From: an uncultured Clostridia bacterium
GTDB taxonomy: Bacteria > Bacillota > Clostridia > Christensenellales > Aristaeellaceae
Length of the DNA: 23,830 bases
NCBI GenBank assembly: GCA_934670175.1
Contig: CAKUOX010000034.1
Location: 1-23,830, forward strand
Direction of reading: 5' to 3'
The position numbers were made by a program, and so were the translations under genes. Below the pieces are notes generated by a model. That model had not been told where the DNA came from, did not search any database, and saw only the letters and a list, made by a program, of their open reading frames with translations. Below, in pieces: positions 7,311 to 14,025 of the stretch. The first letter of the stretch is position 1, and every line of letters starts with the position of its first letter.

Positions 7311-7954
7311 TGAGAAGCCGTTTTGACGAGCAGCTGGCGCTGCTGAATAATGAACTGATCGAGATGGGCGCGCTGTGCGAGGAAGTGATTACCATGGCGT
7401 CGCGCGCGCTGGCAAGCGGCGATACCGCGCTGGCGAAAAAGGTGGCGCCGCTGGATGCGGAGGTGGATCAGAAGGAACGCGCGATCGAATCCATGTGCCT
7501 GAAGCTGCTGCTGCAGCAGCAGCCCGTGGCGCGCGACCTGCGCCAGATCTCCGCTGCGCTGAAGATGATTACGGATATGGAGCGCATCGGCGATCAGGCC
7601 GAGGATATTGCCGAGATCATCTGTTTTCTGGATGGGCGGCACATTGAAAATGGCGATCTGCTGATCGAAATGGCAAAATCCGCTATAAAAATGGTCAACG
7701 ACAGTGTAGATGCCTATGTAAAACATGATATAATGTTGGCAGAGAAGGTGATCGCGGACGACGATACGGTGGACGATTACTTTGACCAGGTGCGCGGCAG
7801 GCTGATTGAGCGCATCGCGAAGGACCCGTCCGACGGCGAATACGCGCTCGACCTGCTGATGATCGCCAAGTATTTTGAGCGCATCGGCGATCACGCGGTG
7901 AACATTGCCGAATGGGTGATCTTTTCCGTGACCGGCAAGCACAAGGAGGACTGA
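7310..7954 (+). CDS. phoU: Phosphate signalling protein PhoU
   Basis: A 214-residue all-helical protein made of two PhoU repeats. Each repeat has the acidic metal-binding motif: MERIGDQAEDIAE in the first half and YFERIGDHAVNIAEW near the end. PhoU links PstB to the sensor kinase and keeps the Pho response off when phosphate is plentiful. ATG at 7310 overlaps the pstB stop (TGATG) and has GGGGAGG (7295-7301) 8 nt upstream; a TTG two codons earlier is not needed. Length is typical of the family. The response regulator starts 2 nt after its stop. Confidence 0.95.
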   Translation: MRSRFDEQLALLNNELIEMGALCEEVITMASRALASGDTALAKKVAPLDAEVDQKERAIESMCLKLLLQQQPVARDLRQISAALKMITDMERIGDQAEDIAEIICFLDGRHIENGDLLIEMAKSAIKMVNDSVDAYVKHDIMLAEKVIADDDTVDDYFDQVRGRLIERIAKDPSDGEYALDLLMIAKYFERIGDHAVNIAEWVIFSVTGKHKED

Positions 7955-7956
7955 AA

Positions 7957-8634
7957 ATGATCTGGTGCGTGGAGGATGACGCCAGCATACGCGACATTGA
8001 GGTATACGCCCTGCGATCCACGGGCTTTGAGGCGCGCGGCTTTGAGGACGGCGCGGCCTTCTGGGAGGCGCTGCAGCACGAGCAGCCGGAGCTGGTGGTG
8101 CTGGACGTGATGCTGCCGGGCGTGGACGGTGTGGAGCTGCTGCGGCGCATGAGGGCCGAGCCCGAGCTGCGCAGCATACCGGTGGTGATGGCCACGGCGC
8201 GCGACAGCGAAATGGACAAGATCCAGGGGCTGGACTGCGGCGCGGATTATTACCTGACCAAGCCGTTCGGCGTGATGGAGCTGGTCTCCTGCGTGAAGGC
8301 GGTGCTGCGGCGCTGCCAGCCGAAGCGGGAATCGCATGCGCTGAGCTGCGGCGGGCTGGTGCTGGATCCTGACGCGCACACCGTGACGGCGGACGGGCAG
8401 CGCGTGGTGCTCACCTACAAGGAATACGAGCTGCTGCGCCTGTTCCTGAGCAATCCGGGCATCGCCTTCACGCGCGATCAGCTGATGGATCGGGTGTGGG
8501 GCATGGATTACGGCGGGGAAACCCGCACGGTGGATACGCACATTCTGACGCTCAGGCAGAAGCTGGGCGGCTATGGGCGGCTGATTAAGACGGTGCGCAA
8601 CGTGGGCTACAGGCTGGAGGCGGATGACAAGTGA
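7957..8634 (+). CDS. phoP: OmpR/PhoB-family response regulator, Pho regulon
   Basis: A 225-residue DNA-binding response regulator. The receiver domain has the acidic pair D7/D8, the phosphoacceptor D50 in VVLDVMLPG, T80 and K102 in LTKPF. The C-terminal winged helix runs from about 128 to 222, with LTYKEYELLRLFLSNPG and the recognition helix region RTVDTHILTLRQKL. ATG at 7957 follows GGAGG (7945-7949); a longer in-frame reading from 7912 would overlap phoU and lacks support. Position after phoU and before a PAS/HisKA kinase identifies it as the Pho regulator (PhoP or PhoB naming). It is the likely binder of the three direct-repeat promoters in this window and so would activate its own operon. 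Confidence 0.92.
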   Translation: MIWCVEDDASIRDIEVYALRSTGFEARGFEDGAAFWEALQHEQPELVVLDVMLPGVDGVELLRRMRAEPELRSIPVVMATARDSEMDKIQGLDCGADYYLTKPFGVMELVSCVKAVLRRCQPKRESHALSCGGLVLDPDAHTVTADGQRVVLTYKEYELLRLFLSNPGIAFTRDQLMDRVWGMDYGGETRTVDTHILTLRQKLGGYGRLIKTVRNVGYRLEADDK

Positions 8635-10283
8635 CAAAGAAGATATATCGAGCCATCGTGCTGGCGGCAACAGCCGTGCTGCTGGCGAGCCTGGTCATCA
8701 TTATGGGCTGCCTTTACGGCTATTTTGGCAGCGTGCAGGAGACGATGCTGAAGGATCAGCTGACGATCGCTGCCGCGGGCGTGGAGGACGAGGGCCTGAG
8801 CTTTCTGGAAAAGCTGAGCTCCGACCGCTATCGCCTGACTTGGGTGGACGCGGACGGCAATGTGCTCTGCGACACGCAGGCGAAGGATCAATCGCTCGAA
8901 AACCATGCGGATCGTCCCGAGATCCGCGCGGCGCAGCTGACGGGGCAGGGCGAGAGCACGCGCTATTCCGCCACGCTGATGGAAAAGACGATGTATTACG
9001 CGCGTCGGCTGGACGACGGCACGGTGCTGCGCATCTCGGTCAGCCGCGCTACGGCGGGCGTATTGGCGCTGGGCATGTTCCAGCCGTTCGTGCTGGTGCT
9101 GCTGGCGGCGCTGGTGTTCTCCGGCGTGCTGGCCAGACGGCTGTCAAAGCACATCGTGGAGCCGCTGAACCAGCTGGATCTGGAGCATCCGCTGGAGAAC
9201 AACGCCTACGAGGAGCTTTCGCCGCTGCTGGGGCGGATCAACCGCCAGCACCTGGAGATCAGGCGGCAGATGCAGCTGCTGAAGCAGCGCACGGATGAAT
9301 TTGCGCAGATCATCGCCAGCATGCGCGAGGGACTGGTGCTGCTGGACGAGCGCGGCACGGTGCTGAGCATCAATTCGGCGGCCCGGGCGCTCTTTAATGC
9401 GGACGACGGCTGCGTCGGTCAGGACTTCCTGACCGTGGAGCGCAGCTACGACGTTTCCGCCGCCATCCATCGGGCGATGGAGGACGGCCATAGCGAGATC
9501 CGCTGCGAGCGGCAGGGGCGCGTGTATCAGTTCGACATCAGCCGCATCGATTCCGACGGCGCGGCGATGGGCGCGGTGCTGCTGGCGTTCGATATTACCG
9601 AGCAGGAATACGCCGAGCGCAACCGCCGTGAATTCACAGCCAACGTGTCCCACGAGCTGAAAACGCCGCTGCAGGGCATCATTGGCAGCGCGGAGCTGAT
9701 CGAAAACGGCATGGTGACGCAGGCAGACATGCCGCGCTTCATCGGCCACATCCGAGACGAGGCGTCGCGGCTGGTGACGCTGATCGGCGATATTATCCGT
9801 TTGGCGCAGCTGGATGAGGGCGGCGAAATGCCGCGTGAGCAGATGAATCTGCTGGACGTGGCGGCCGAAGCGGCCGAGGGCGTGCGCGACGCGGCTGCGG
9901 CGCGGAAGATCAGCATGACGGTGAACGGCGACGCGCAGAAGATCGACGGCGTGCGGCGGCTGGTGTACGAGGTGATCTACAATCTGTGCGACAACGCCGT
10001 GAAATACAACCGCGAGGGCGGCGATGTGAAGGTCACCGTGGGCGGCGACGAGGCGTCGGCGTTCGTGGAGGTCGCCGATACGGGCATCGGCATCCCGCCC
10101 GAGGATCAGAGCCGCGTGTTCGAGCGCTTCTACCGCGTGGACAAGAGCCATTCCAAGGCGTCCGGCGGCACGGGGCTGGGGCTTTCCATCGTAAAGCACG
10201 CGGTGCAGTACCACGGCGGCAGGATCGAAATGCACAGCACGCCGGGGCAGGGCACGCGGATACGGGTGACATTCCCCAAATAA
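8631..10283 (+). CDS. phoR: Sensor histidine kinase PhoR
   Basis: A 550-residue membrane sensor kinase. The GTG start at 8631 overlaps the regulator stop by 4 nt (GTGA), with GGAGG at 8616-8620. Membrane segments are near 7-31 and 142-167, enclosing an extracytoplasmic domain of about 110 residues. Then come a linker/HAMP-like region, a PAS domain (about 222-325, starting DEFAQIIASMREGLVLL), HisKA with NVSHELKTPLQG and H341, and the ATPase domain with the N box NLCDNAVKYN (451-460), DTGIGIP (483-489) and GGTGLGLSI (512-520). This is the Gram-positive PhoR layout. It phosphorylates the neighbouring regulator when phosphate is low, under control of PstB and PhoU. Confidence 0.93.
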   Translation: MTKKIYRAIVLAATAVLLASLVIIMGCLYGYFGSVQETMLKDQLTIAAAGVEDEGLSFLEKLSSDRYRLTWVDADGNVLCDTQAKDQSLENHADRPEIRAAQLTGQGESTRYSATLMEKTMYYARRLDDGTVLRISVSRATAGVLALGMFQPFVLVLLAALVFSGVLARRLSKHIVEPLNQLDLEHPLENNAYEELSPLLGRINRQHLEIRRQMQLLKQRTDEFAQIIASMREGLVLLDERGTVLSINSAARALFNADDGCVGQDFLTVERSYDVSAAIHRAMEDGHSEIRCERQGRVYQFDISRIDSDGAAMGAVLLAFDITEQEYAERNRREFTANVSHELKTPLQGIIGSAELIENGMVTQADMPRFIGHIRDEASRLVTLIGDIIRLAQLDEGGEMPREQMNLLDVAAEAAEGVRDAAAARKISMTVNGDAQKIDGVRRLVYEVIYNLCDNAVKYNREGGDVKVTVGGDEASAFVEVADTGIGIPPEDQSRVFERFYRVDKSHSKASGGTGLGLSIVKHAVQYHGGRIEMHSTPGQGTRIRVTFPK

Positions 10284-10293
10284 CAGGATCGAT

Positions 10294-10328
10294 AATGTGC
10301 TGCCGGAAAACGTCTCCGGCAGCACATT
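10294..10328 (+). terminator. Terminator of the pst-pho operon
   Basis: A 14-bp stem, AATGTGCTGCCGGA (10294-10307) with TCCGGCAGCACATT (10315-10328), around a 7-nt loop, 11 nt after the phoR stop. The downstream tail is only moderately T-rich (CAATTTGACTTATTTG) and already overlaps the next promoter's repeats. Confidence 0.75.
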
Positions 10329-10341
10329 CAATTTGACTTAT

Positions 10342-10396
10342 TTGACTTATGCTTGACATGGCAGGGATATTGGATTTGACATAGAATTGATAATAT
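10342..10396 (+). promoter_or_regulatory. Pho-box promoter of the HAD phosphatase gene
   Basis: TTGACT (10342), TTGACA (10353) and TTGACA (10376) are spaced 11 and 23 bp, with TAATAT (10391-10396) 9 bp after the last: the pstS and pstC arrangement again. An extra TTGACT at 10333 creates a 9-bp tandem TTTGACTTA. The TTGACA at 10376 is too close to the -10 to work as a normal -35, which supports activator dependence. Confidence 0.72.
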
Positions 10397-10435
10397 AGTA
10401 CCGAAAGCAGAAGTGCTTTGGAAAGAGGGGATAGA

Positions 10436-11248
10436 ATGAACGAAATAAACGAAATGAATGAACTGAGGAACCGAAAGGGCTTTATCTGCGATATGGACGG
10501 CGTGATCTACCATGGCAATAAGATCCTGCCCGGCGTGAAGGAATTTGTGGACTGGCTGTATCAGGAAAAGAAGAATTACCTGTTTCTGACCAATTCGTCC
10601 GAGCGCTCGCCCAAGGAATTGCAGCAGAAGCTCAAGCGTATGGGACTGGATGTGGACGAGAGCCACTTCTATACCAGCGCGCTGGCGACCGCCCGCTTTA
10701 TCAGCAGCCAGGCGCCCGGATGCAGCGCCTATGTCATTGGCGGCGCGGGGCTGATCATGGCGCTGCACGACGAGGGCATCACCATGAACGACGTTGATCC
10801 CGACTATGTGGTCATCGGTGAGGGCAACACCTACAATTATGAAAACATCCTCAAGGCCGTGCGCCTGGTATCGCGTGGTGCGAAGCTGATCGGCACCAAC
10901 AGCGATCTGACCGGCCCCTCCGAGGACGGCATTATTCCGGCGTGCCGCGCGATGATCTCGCCCATCGAAATGGCGACGGGTCAATCGGCGTATTTCATCG
11001 GCAAGCCGAATCCGCTGATGATGCGCACGGGACTGCGCATTTTGGGCGTGCATTCCGAGGAAGCCGTCATGGTGGGCGACCGGATGGATACGGACATTGT
11101 GGCCGGTATCGAAACGGGCCTCGAAACGGTGCTGGTGCTCTCCGGCGTCACGAGCGTGAACGATATTAAGAAGTTCCCGTATCGGCCGCGCATCGTGCTG
11201 AACGGCGTGGGCGATATTCCGGCGGGCGAGGCCGTGAAGCTGCAGTAA
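10436..11248 (+). CDS. NagD-type HAD-superfamily (IIA) phosphatase
   Basis: A 270-residue cytosolic phosphatase. ATG at 10436 follows AGAGGGG (10424-10430); an upstream in-frame TTG precedes that site. HAD motifs are complete: motif I CDMDGV with nucleophile D19 and D21, motif II LTNSSE (51-56), motif III lysine K190 in IGKPNP, and motif IV VGDRMDTDI with D215 and the acidic cluster 218-220. The large C2-type cap between motifs II and III (about 80-175) places it in subclass IIA with NagD, AraL and p-nitrophenyl phosphatases. The substrate cannot be read from sequence. The Pho-type promoter suggests that it scavenges phosphate from small phosphorylated metabolites when phosphate is scarce. 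Confidence 0.9.
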   Translation: MNEINEMNELRNRKGFICDMDGVIYHGNKILPGVKEFVDWLYQEKKNYLFLTNSSERSPKELQQKLKRMGLDVDESHFYTSALATARFISSQAPGCSAYVIGGAGLIMALHDEGITMNDVDPDYVVIGEGNTYNYENILKAVRLVSRGAKLIGTNSDLTGPSEDGIIPACRAMISPIEMATGQSAYFIGKPNPLMMRTGLRILGVHSEEAVMVGDRMDTDIVAGIETGLETVLVLSGVTSVNDIKKFPYRPRIVLNGVGDIPAGEAVKLQ

Positions 11249-11275
11249 GCGCGGTAAAAAAATCAATATGTGGGA

Positions 11276-11302
11276 AGTCGGGTGAACGTATTTCGTCCGG
11301 CT
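11276..11302 (+). terminator. Possible terminator after the HAD gene
   Basis: AGTCGG (11276-11281) and CCGGCT (11297-11302) can pair (one G-T pair), with an inner ACG/CGT, followed by GTTGTGTGTTTTCATTTT. The stem is interrupted. The remaining sequence to 11392 is AT-rich, then holds two short inverted repeats (AGGC/GCCT near 11346, GCGCC/GGCGC at 11370-11384) that could end the converging repressor transcript. I see no att site or tRNA here. Confidence 0.4.
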
Positions 11303-11392
11303 GTTGTGTGTTTTCATTTTATCGGGTATTTTTATAAATATAAAGAGGCTCTGTTCGCCTTCGACCAGCGCCTGACCGGCGCGTGATCGCCC

Positions 11393-12016
11393 TTACAGGC
11401 GGCTCTGAAAGCCGACAGCCTTGCCGAGAATGCGAATGGAATCGCATTCCTCGAGCGTAAATATCATCGGCGCGTAGCGTGGATTCTCCGAGATCAGCTG
11501 CACGCCGTTTTTTATGTGGTAGACGCGCTTGAGCGTGGCTTCGCCGTCCACCACCACGGCGGCGATTTCGCCGTCGTCCACGTCGTCCTGCGAACGGATG
11601 AACACCAGGTCGCCGCTGTGGATACGCGCGCCGATCATGCTGTCGCCGCGAATGCGCAGCGCAAAATCACAGCCGAGCGAATCGTCGCAGTAAACCAGCT
11701 CGGCGTCCTCATCCGCGTAGATGGGCGCGCCCGCAGCGATCTCGCCCAGCAGCGGCAGCGCGCGGCGATGCACGGGCATCAGGTCATCCGCATTGCGAAT
11801 GCGGCAGCCCAGCTTTTCCGCAGGACTGTAAAACAGCTCCACGGGGCAATCCATCGCGTCCGCCAGCTTTTTCAGCGTCGCGCCCGTGGGGTTTTTTGTT
11901 TCGCCATTGAGCAGCTTGTTCAGCGTGCCCTTCGGCACGCCGGAACGGCTGGACAGCTGATCGGTGGTCAAACCGTTTTCGGTTTTGAGCTTGGTCAGTA
12001 TCTCCCGAAGTTCCAT
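11393..12016 (-). CDS. CI/LexA-type phage repressor with S24 autoprotease domain
   Basis: A 207-residue two-domain repressor. The ATG at 12016 follows AGGAG (minus strand) at 8 nt; a farther ATG at 12052 falls on the promoter -10 and is rejected. Residues 3-57 are an XRE helix-turn-helix (LTTDQLSSRSGVPKGTLNKL). The S24 domain has the cleavage site EIAAGAP (92-98, between A95 and G96), the catalytic serine S126 in RGDSMI and lysine K163 in ATLKRVY. Such proteins cleave themselves when RecA is activated by DNA damage. It is divergent from the terminase gene and should control both directions through the operators between them. The family is typical of temperate phages and phage-derived elements. 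Confidence 0.9.
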   Translation of the reverse strand: MELREILTKLKTENGLTTDQLSSRSGVPKGTLNKLLNGETKNPTGATLKKLADAMDCPVELFYSPAEKLGCRIRNADDLMPVHRRALPLLGEIAAGAPIYADEDAELVYCDDSLGCDFALRIRGDSMIGARIHSGDLVFIRSQDDVDDGEIAAVVVDGEATLKRVYHIKNGVQLISENPRYAPMIFTLEECDSIRILGKAVGFQSRL

Positions 12017-12050
12017 GGCCGCATCTCCTATTCTATTGAGAACTGAAAAC

Positions 12051-12079
12051 ATTATAAACCATGTTCACCGCTTTTTCAA
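12051..12079 (-). promoter_or_regulatory. Repressor gene promoter
   Basis: On the minus strand TTGAAA (12074-12079) and a perfect TATAAT (12051-12056) are 17 bp apart. An operator copy (12091-12102) lies just upstream of this -35, so repressor bound there could regulate its own synthesis. Confidence 0.75.
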
Positions 12080-12090
12080 GGGGATATATA

Positions 12091-12174
12091 ACCGTATACG
12101 GTAAATTTTTTTATAAAAAGGGCTTGACAACGCCCGAATTCGGGTATATACTTCCGTCATAACCGAAAACGGTT
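12091..12174. promoter_or_regulatory. Three repressor operators of the form CCG-(A/T)4-CGG
   Basis: ACCGTATACGGT at 12091-12102, CCCGAATTCGGG at 12133-12144 and AACCGAAAACGGTT at 12161-12174 share the core CCG, four A/T bases, CGG. Their centres are 42 and 29 bp apart. The second lies between the -35 and -10 of the rightward promoter and the third at its transcription start, as expected for repression; the first lies by the repressor promoter. A multi-operator layout like this is typical of phage immunity regions. Confidence 0.75.
12124..12152 (+). promoter_or_regulatory. Rightward phage promoter
   Basis: A perfect TTGACA (12124-12129) and TATACT (12147-12152) are 17 bp apart, so this should be a strong promoter when not repressed. 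Transcription would start near 12160, inside the third operator, and lead straight into the terminase gene. Confidence 0.82.
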
Positions 12175-12201
12175 AATTGATGCGAGGGGGAGGCGAAAAG
12201 A

Positions 12202-12603
12202 ATGGGAAAGAGAGCAGGCAGGCTGACGGAACGCCAGCGGCGATTTGCGGATCTGTATCTGAAGCTGGGCAACGCTGCCGAGGCGGCCGAGCAGGCGGGC
12301 TTCAAGCGCAGCTATGCGCAGGGGGCAAAGCGTCAGGCAGCGGTGCAGGATTATTTGCGCGAGCGATTGGAGGCGATACGAATGGCGAATGTGGCGGATG
12401 CGAACGAGGTGCTGGAATTCCTTTCGGCGGTGATGCGCGGCGAGCTGGAGGGCGATAAGTCCGACCGGAGCGCGGCGTCGCGCATGAAGGCGGCGGAGAT
12501 GCTGGGCAAGCGTCTGGGCGTATTCAGCGAAGCGGCGGCTGTGGCTGCGGCGCCGGTGGTGCTGGTGGACGATATTCCCGATCAGGCCGCGCCGTGCAGC
12601 TGA
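12202..12603 (+). CDS. Phage terminase small subunit
   Basis: A 133-residue protein that recognises phage DNA for packaging. The start has GGGGGAGG (12186-12193) 8 nt upstream. The N-terminal helix-turn-helix pattern LTERQRRFADLYLKLGNAAEAA followed by AGFKRSYA is characteristic of the Terminase_2 family (SPP1 gp1/PBSX XtmA type). The rest is helical (residues 45-110) and ends in an Ala-rich tail. It overlaps the large subunit start by 10 nt. Being the first gene behind the repressor-controlled promoter is unusual, since early and replication genes normally come first. Confidence 0.87.
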   Translation: MGKRAGRLTERQRRFADLYLKLGNAAEAAEQAGFKRSYAQGAKRQAAVQDYLRERLEAIRMANVADANEVLEFLSAVMRGELEGDKSDRSAASRMKAAEMLGKRLGVFSEAAAVAAAPVVLVDDIPDQAAPCS

Positions 12604-13844
12604 GCCGCGTTGTCGCGCCGGCGTTTTTTCCGATCCATGCGGACATCCGCGCCGGACGGCACCGCGAATACCTGTTGGGCGGCGGACGCGGGTCGGCAAA
12701 ATCCAGCTTTGCTTCGCTGGAAATGCTGATCTGCCTGCTTCGCTGGCCGGACGCGAACGCGGTGGTGTACCGCAAGGTTGCGGCGACACTCAGACGCTCG
12801 GTGTTTGAACAGGCGCTGTGGGCGGCGCAGATGCTGGGCATTGCGCAGGCGTTTGAGACGCGCCTGGATCCGCCGGAGCTGATCCGGCGGGACACGGGTC
12901 AGCGCATCCTGTTTCGCGGTGCGGACGATCCGGGCAAATCCAAATCGCTGAAGCTGGCGAAGGGCGTGTTTCGCTACCTGTGGTTCGAAGAGGCGTCGGA
13001 ATTTTCCGGCATGCAGGATATACGCACGATCCGCGCATCGGTGCTGCGCGGGGTGGATCGGGCGGTCGCGGTGCTGACCTACAATCCGCCGGAATCGGCG
13101 GCCAACTGGCTCAATGCCGAAGCGCGCGTGCCGGTGGATGGGCGGCTGACGCACCACAGCGATTACCGGATGCTGCCGGCTTCGTGGCTGGGCGAGAGCT
13201 TTCTGGCCGAGGCCGAGGCGCTGCGGCGCTCAAACGAGCGCGCGTGGCGGCACATGTATCTGGGGGAGGCGGTGGGGAGCGGCGGTCAGGTGTTTGATAA
13301 TCTTTCGCTGAGGACGATCGGCAGCGATGAGCTGCTCGCCGGTCGCCCGCTGAATGGCCTGGATTTCGGCTTCGCGGTGGATCCGGACGCTTTTATCCGC
13401 GTTTACTGCGACGCGAAGCGGCGAAGGCTGTTCGTGGCGGAGGAGTTCTTCGGCGTGCGCACGCCGACGGACCGCCTGGCCGCCGAGGTGGCGGCGCGTG
13501 CGGGTACGGAAACGGTGCACTGCGACAGCGCCGACCCGCGCATGATACAGGAGCTGCGCGCGCGCGGCGTGGCGGCGGTGGGCGCGAAGAAGGGCGCGGG
13601 CAGCGTGCGCGAGGGCATACGCTTTTTGCAGGATCTGACGGAGATCGTGATCGATCCGAAGAAATGCCCGAATGCCGCGCGCGAGTTTTCCTGCTATGAA
13701 TACGAGCGCGACGCCTGGGGCAACTGCCGCGCCGACTGTCCGGATAAAAACAACCACCTGATCGACGCGGTGCGCTACGCGCTGGAGGATATGATCCGGC
13801 GGCGCGGCGCGCGCACGGTGGATCGGGCGCAGCTGGGGATTTGA
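12594..13844 (+). CDS. Phage terminase large subunit
   Basis: A 416-residue packaging ATPase/nuclease of the Terminase_3 (PBSX/SPP1) type. Walker A-like GGGRGSAKSS (29-38) and Walker B-like YLWFEEASEF (128-137) form the motor domain. RNase H-type nuclease acidic residues are D257 (GLDFGFAVD), D311 (CDSADP) and D391 (NHLIDAVRYALE). It uses a GTG start inside the end of the small subunit gene with no clear ribosome site, so translation is probably coupled. It cuts phage DNA and pumps it through the portal into the prohead. All catalytic residues I expect are present, so it appears functional. Confidence 0.93.
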   Translation: MQLSRVVAPAFFPIHADIRAGRHREYLLGGGRGSAKSSFASLEMLICLLRWPDANAVVYRKVAATLRRSVFEQALWAAQMLGIAQAFETRLDPPELIRRDTGQRILFRGADDPGKSKSLKLAKGVFRYLWFEEASEFSGMQDIRTIRASVLRGVDRAVAVLTYNPPESAANWLNAEARVPVDGRLTHHSDYRMLPASWLGESFLAEAEALRRSNERAWRHMYLGEAVGSGGQVFDNLSLRTIGSDELLAGRPLNGLDFGFAVDPDAFIRVYCDAKRRRLFVAEEFFGVRTPTDRLAAEVAARAGTETVHCDSADPRMIQELRARGVAAVGAKKGAGSVREGIRFLQDLTEIVIDPKKCPNAAREFSCYEYERDAWGNCRADCPDKNNHLIDAVRYALEDMIRRRGARTVDRAQLGI

Positions 13845-13849
13845 TTAAA

Positions 13850-14009
13850 GGCACTACCGCACAATTCAGCGGCGCGTCGGGCGATACCTTTTCCGCCATC
13901 TGCGGCATGCAGATTTCTCGATTTACCTCCAGTAAACCTTCGAAATTTGCATTTGCATCTGACGAAAAATCCATTCGCCGGCCGACCACCTCATTTGTGC
14001 GGTATTGCC
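13850..14009. mobile_element. 160-bp MITE-like palindromic element
   Basis: The element begins GGCACTACCGCACAA (13850-13864) and ends TTGTGCGGTATTGCC (13995-14009), inverted repeats with 14 of 15 bases matching. The symmetry continues inward: GCAGATTTC/GAAATTTGC and TTTAC/GTAAA flank the five-base centre CTCCA (13927-13931), which is the exact midpoint of the element. The whole element can fold into one imperfect hairpin of about 75 bp per arm. There is no transposase. It lies between the terL stop and the portal ribosome site. The flanks share AAA but no clear target duplication. Confidence 0.75.
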
Positions 14010-14025
14010 CAAATGGAGGATGAGA

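Noticed and set aside
10353..10381. Ordinary sigma-A promoter using TTGACA at 10353 or 10376
   Set aside because: Neither hexamer has a -10 at 16-18 bp; the only good -10 is 9 bp from the last repeat, which fits an activator-dependent promoter.
11249..11392. Phage attachment site or tRNA at the left edge of the phage region
   Set aside because: No tRNA-like structure is visible, and without the right end no direct repeat can be matched.
13841..14023. 60-codon plus-strand open frame between terL and portal
   Set aside because: It lies almost entirely within the palindromic element and has no ribosome site of its own.
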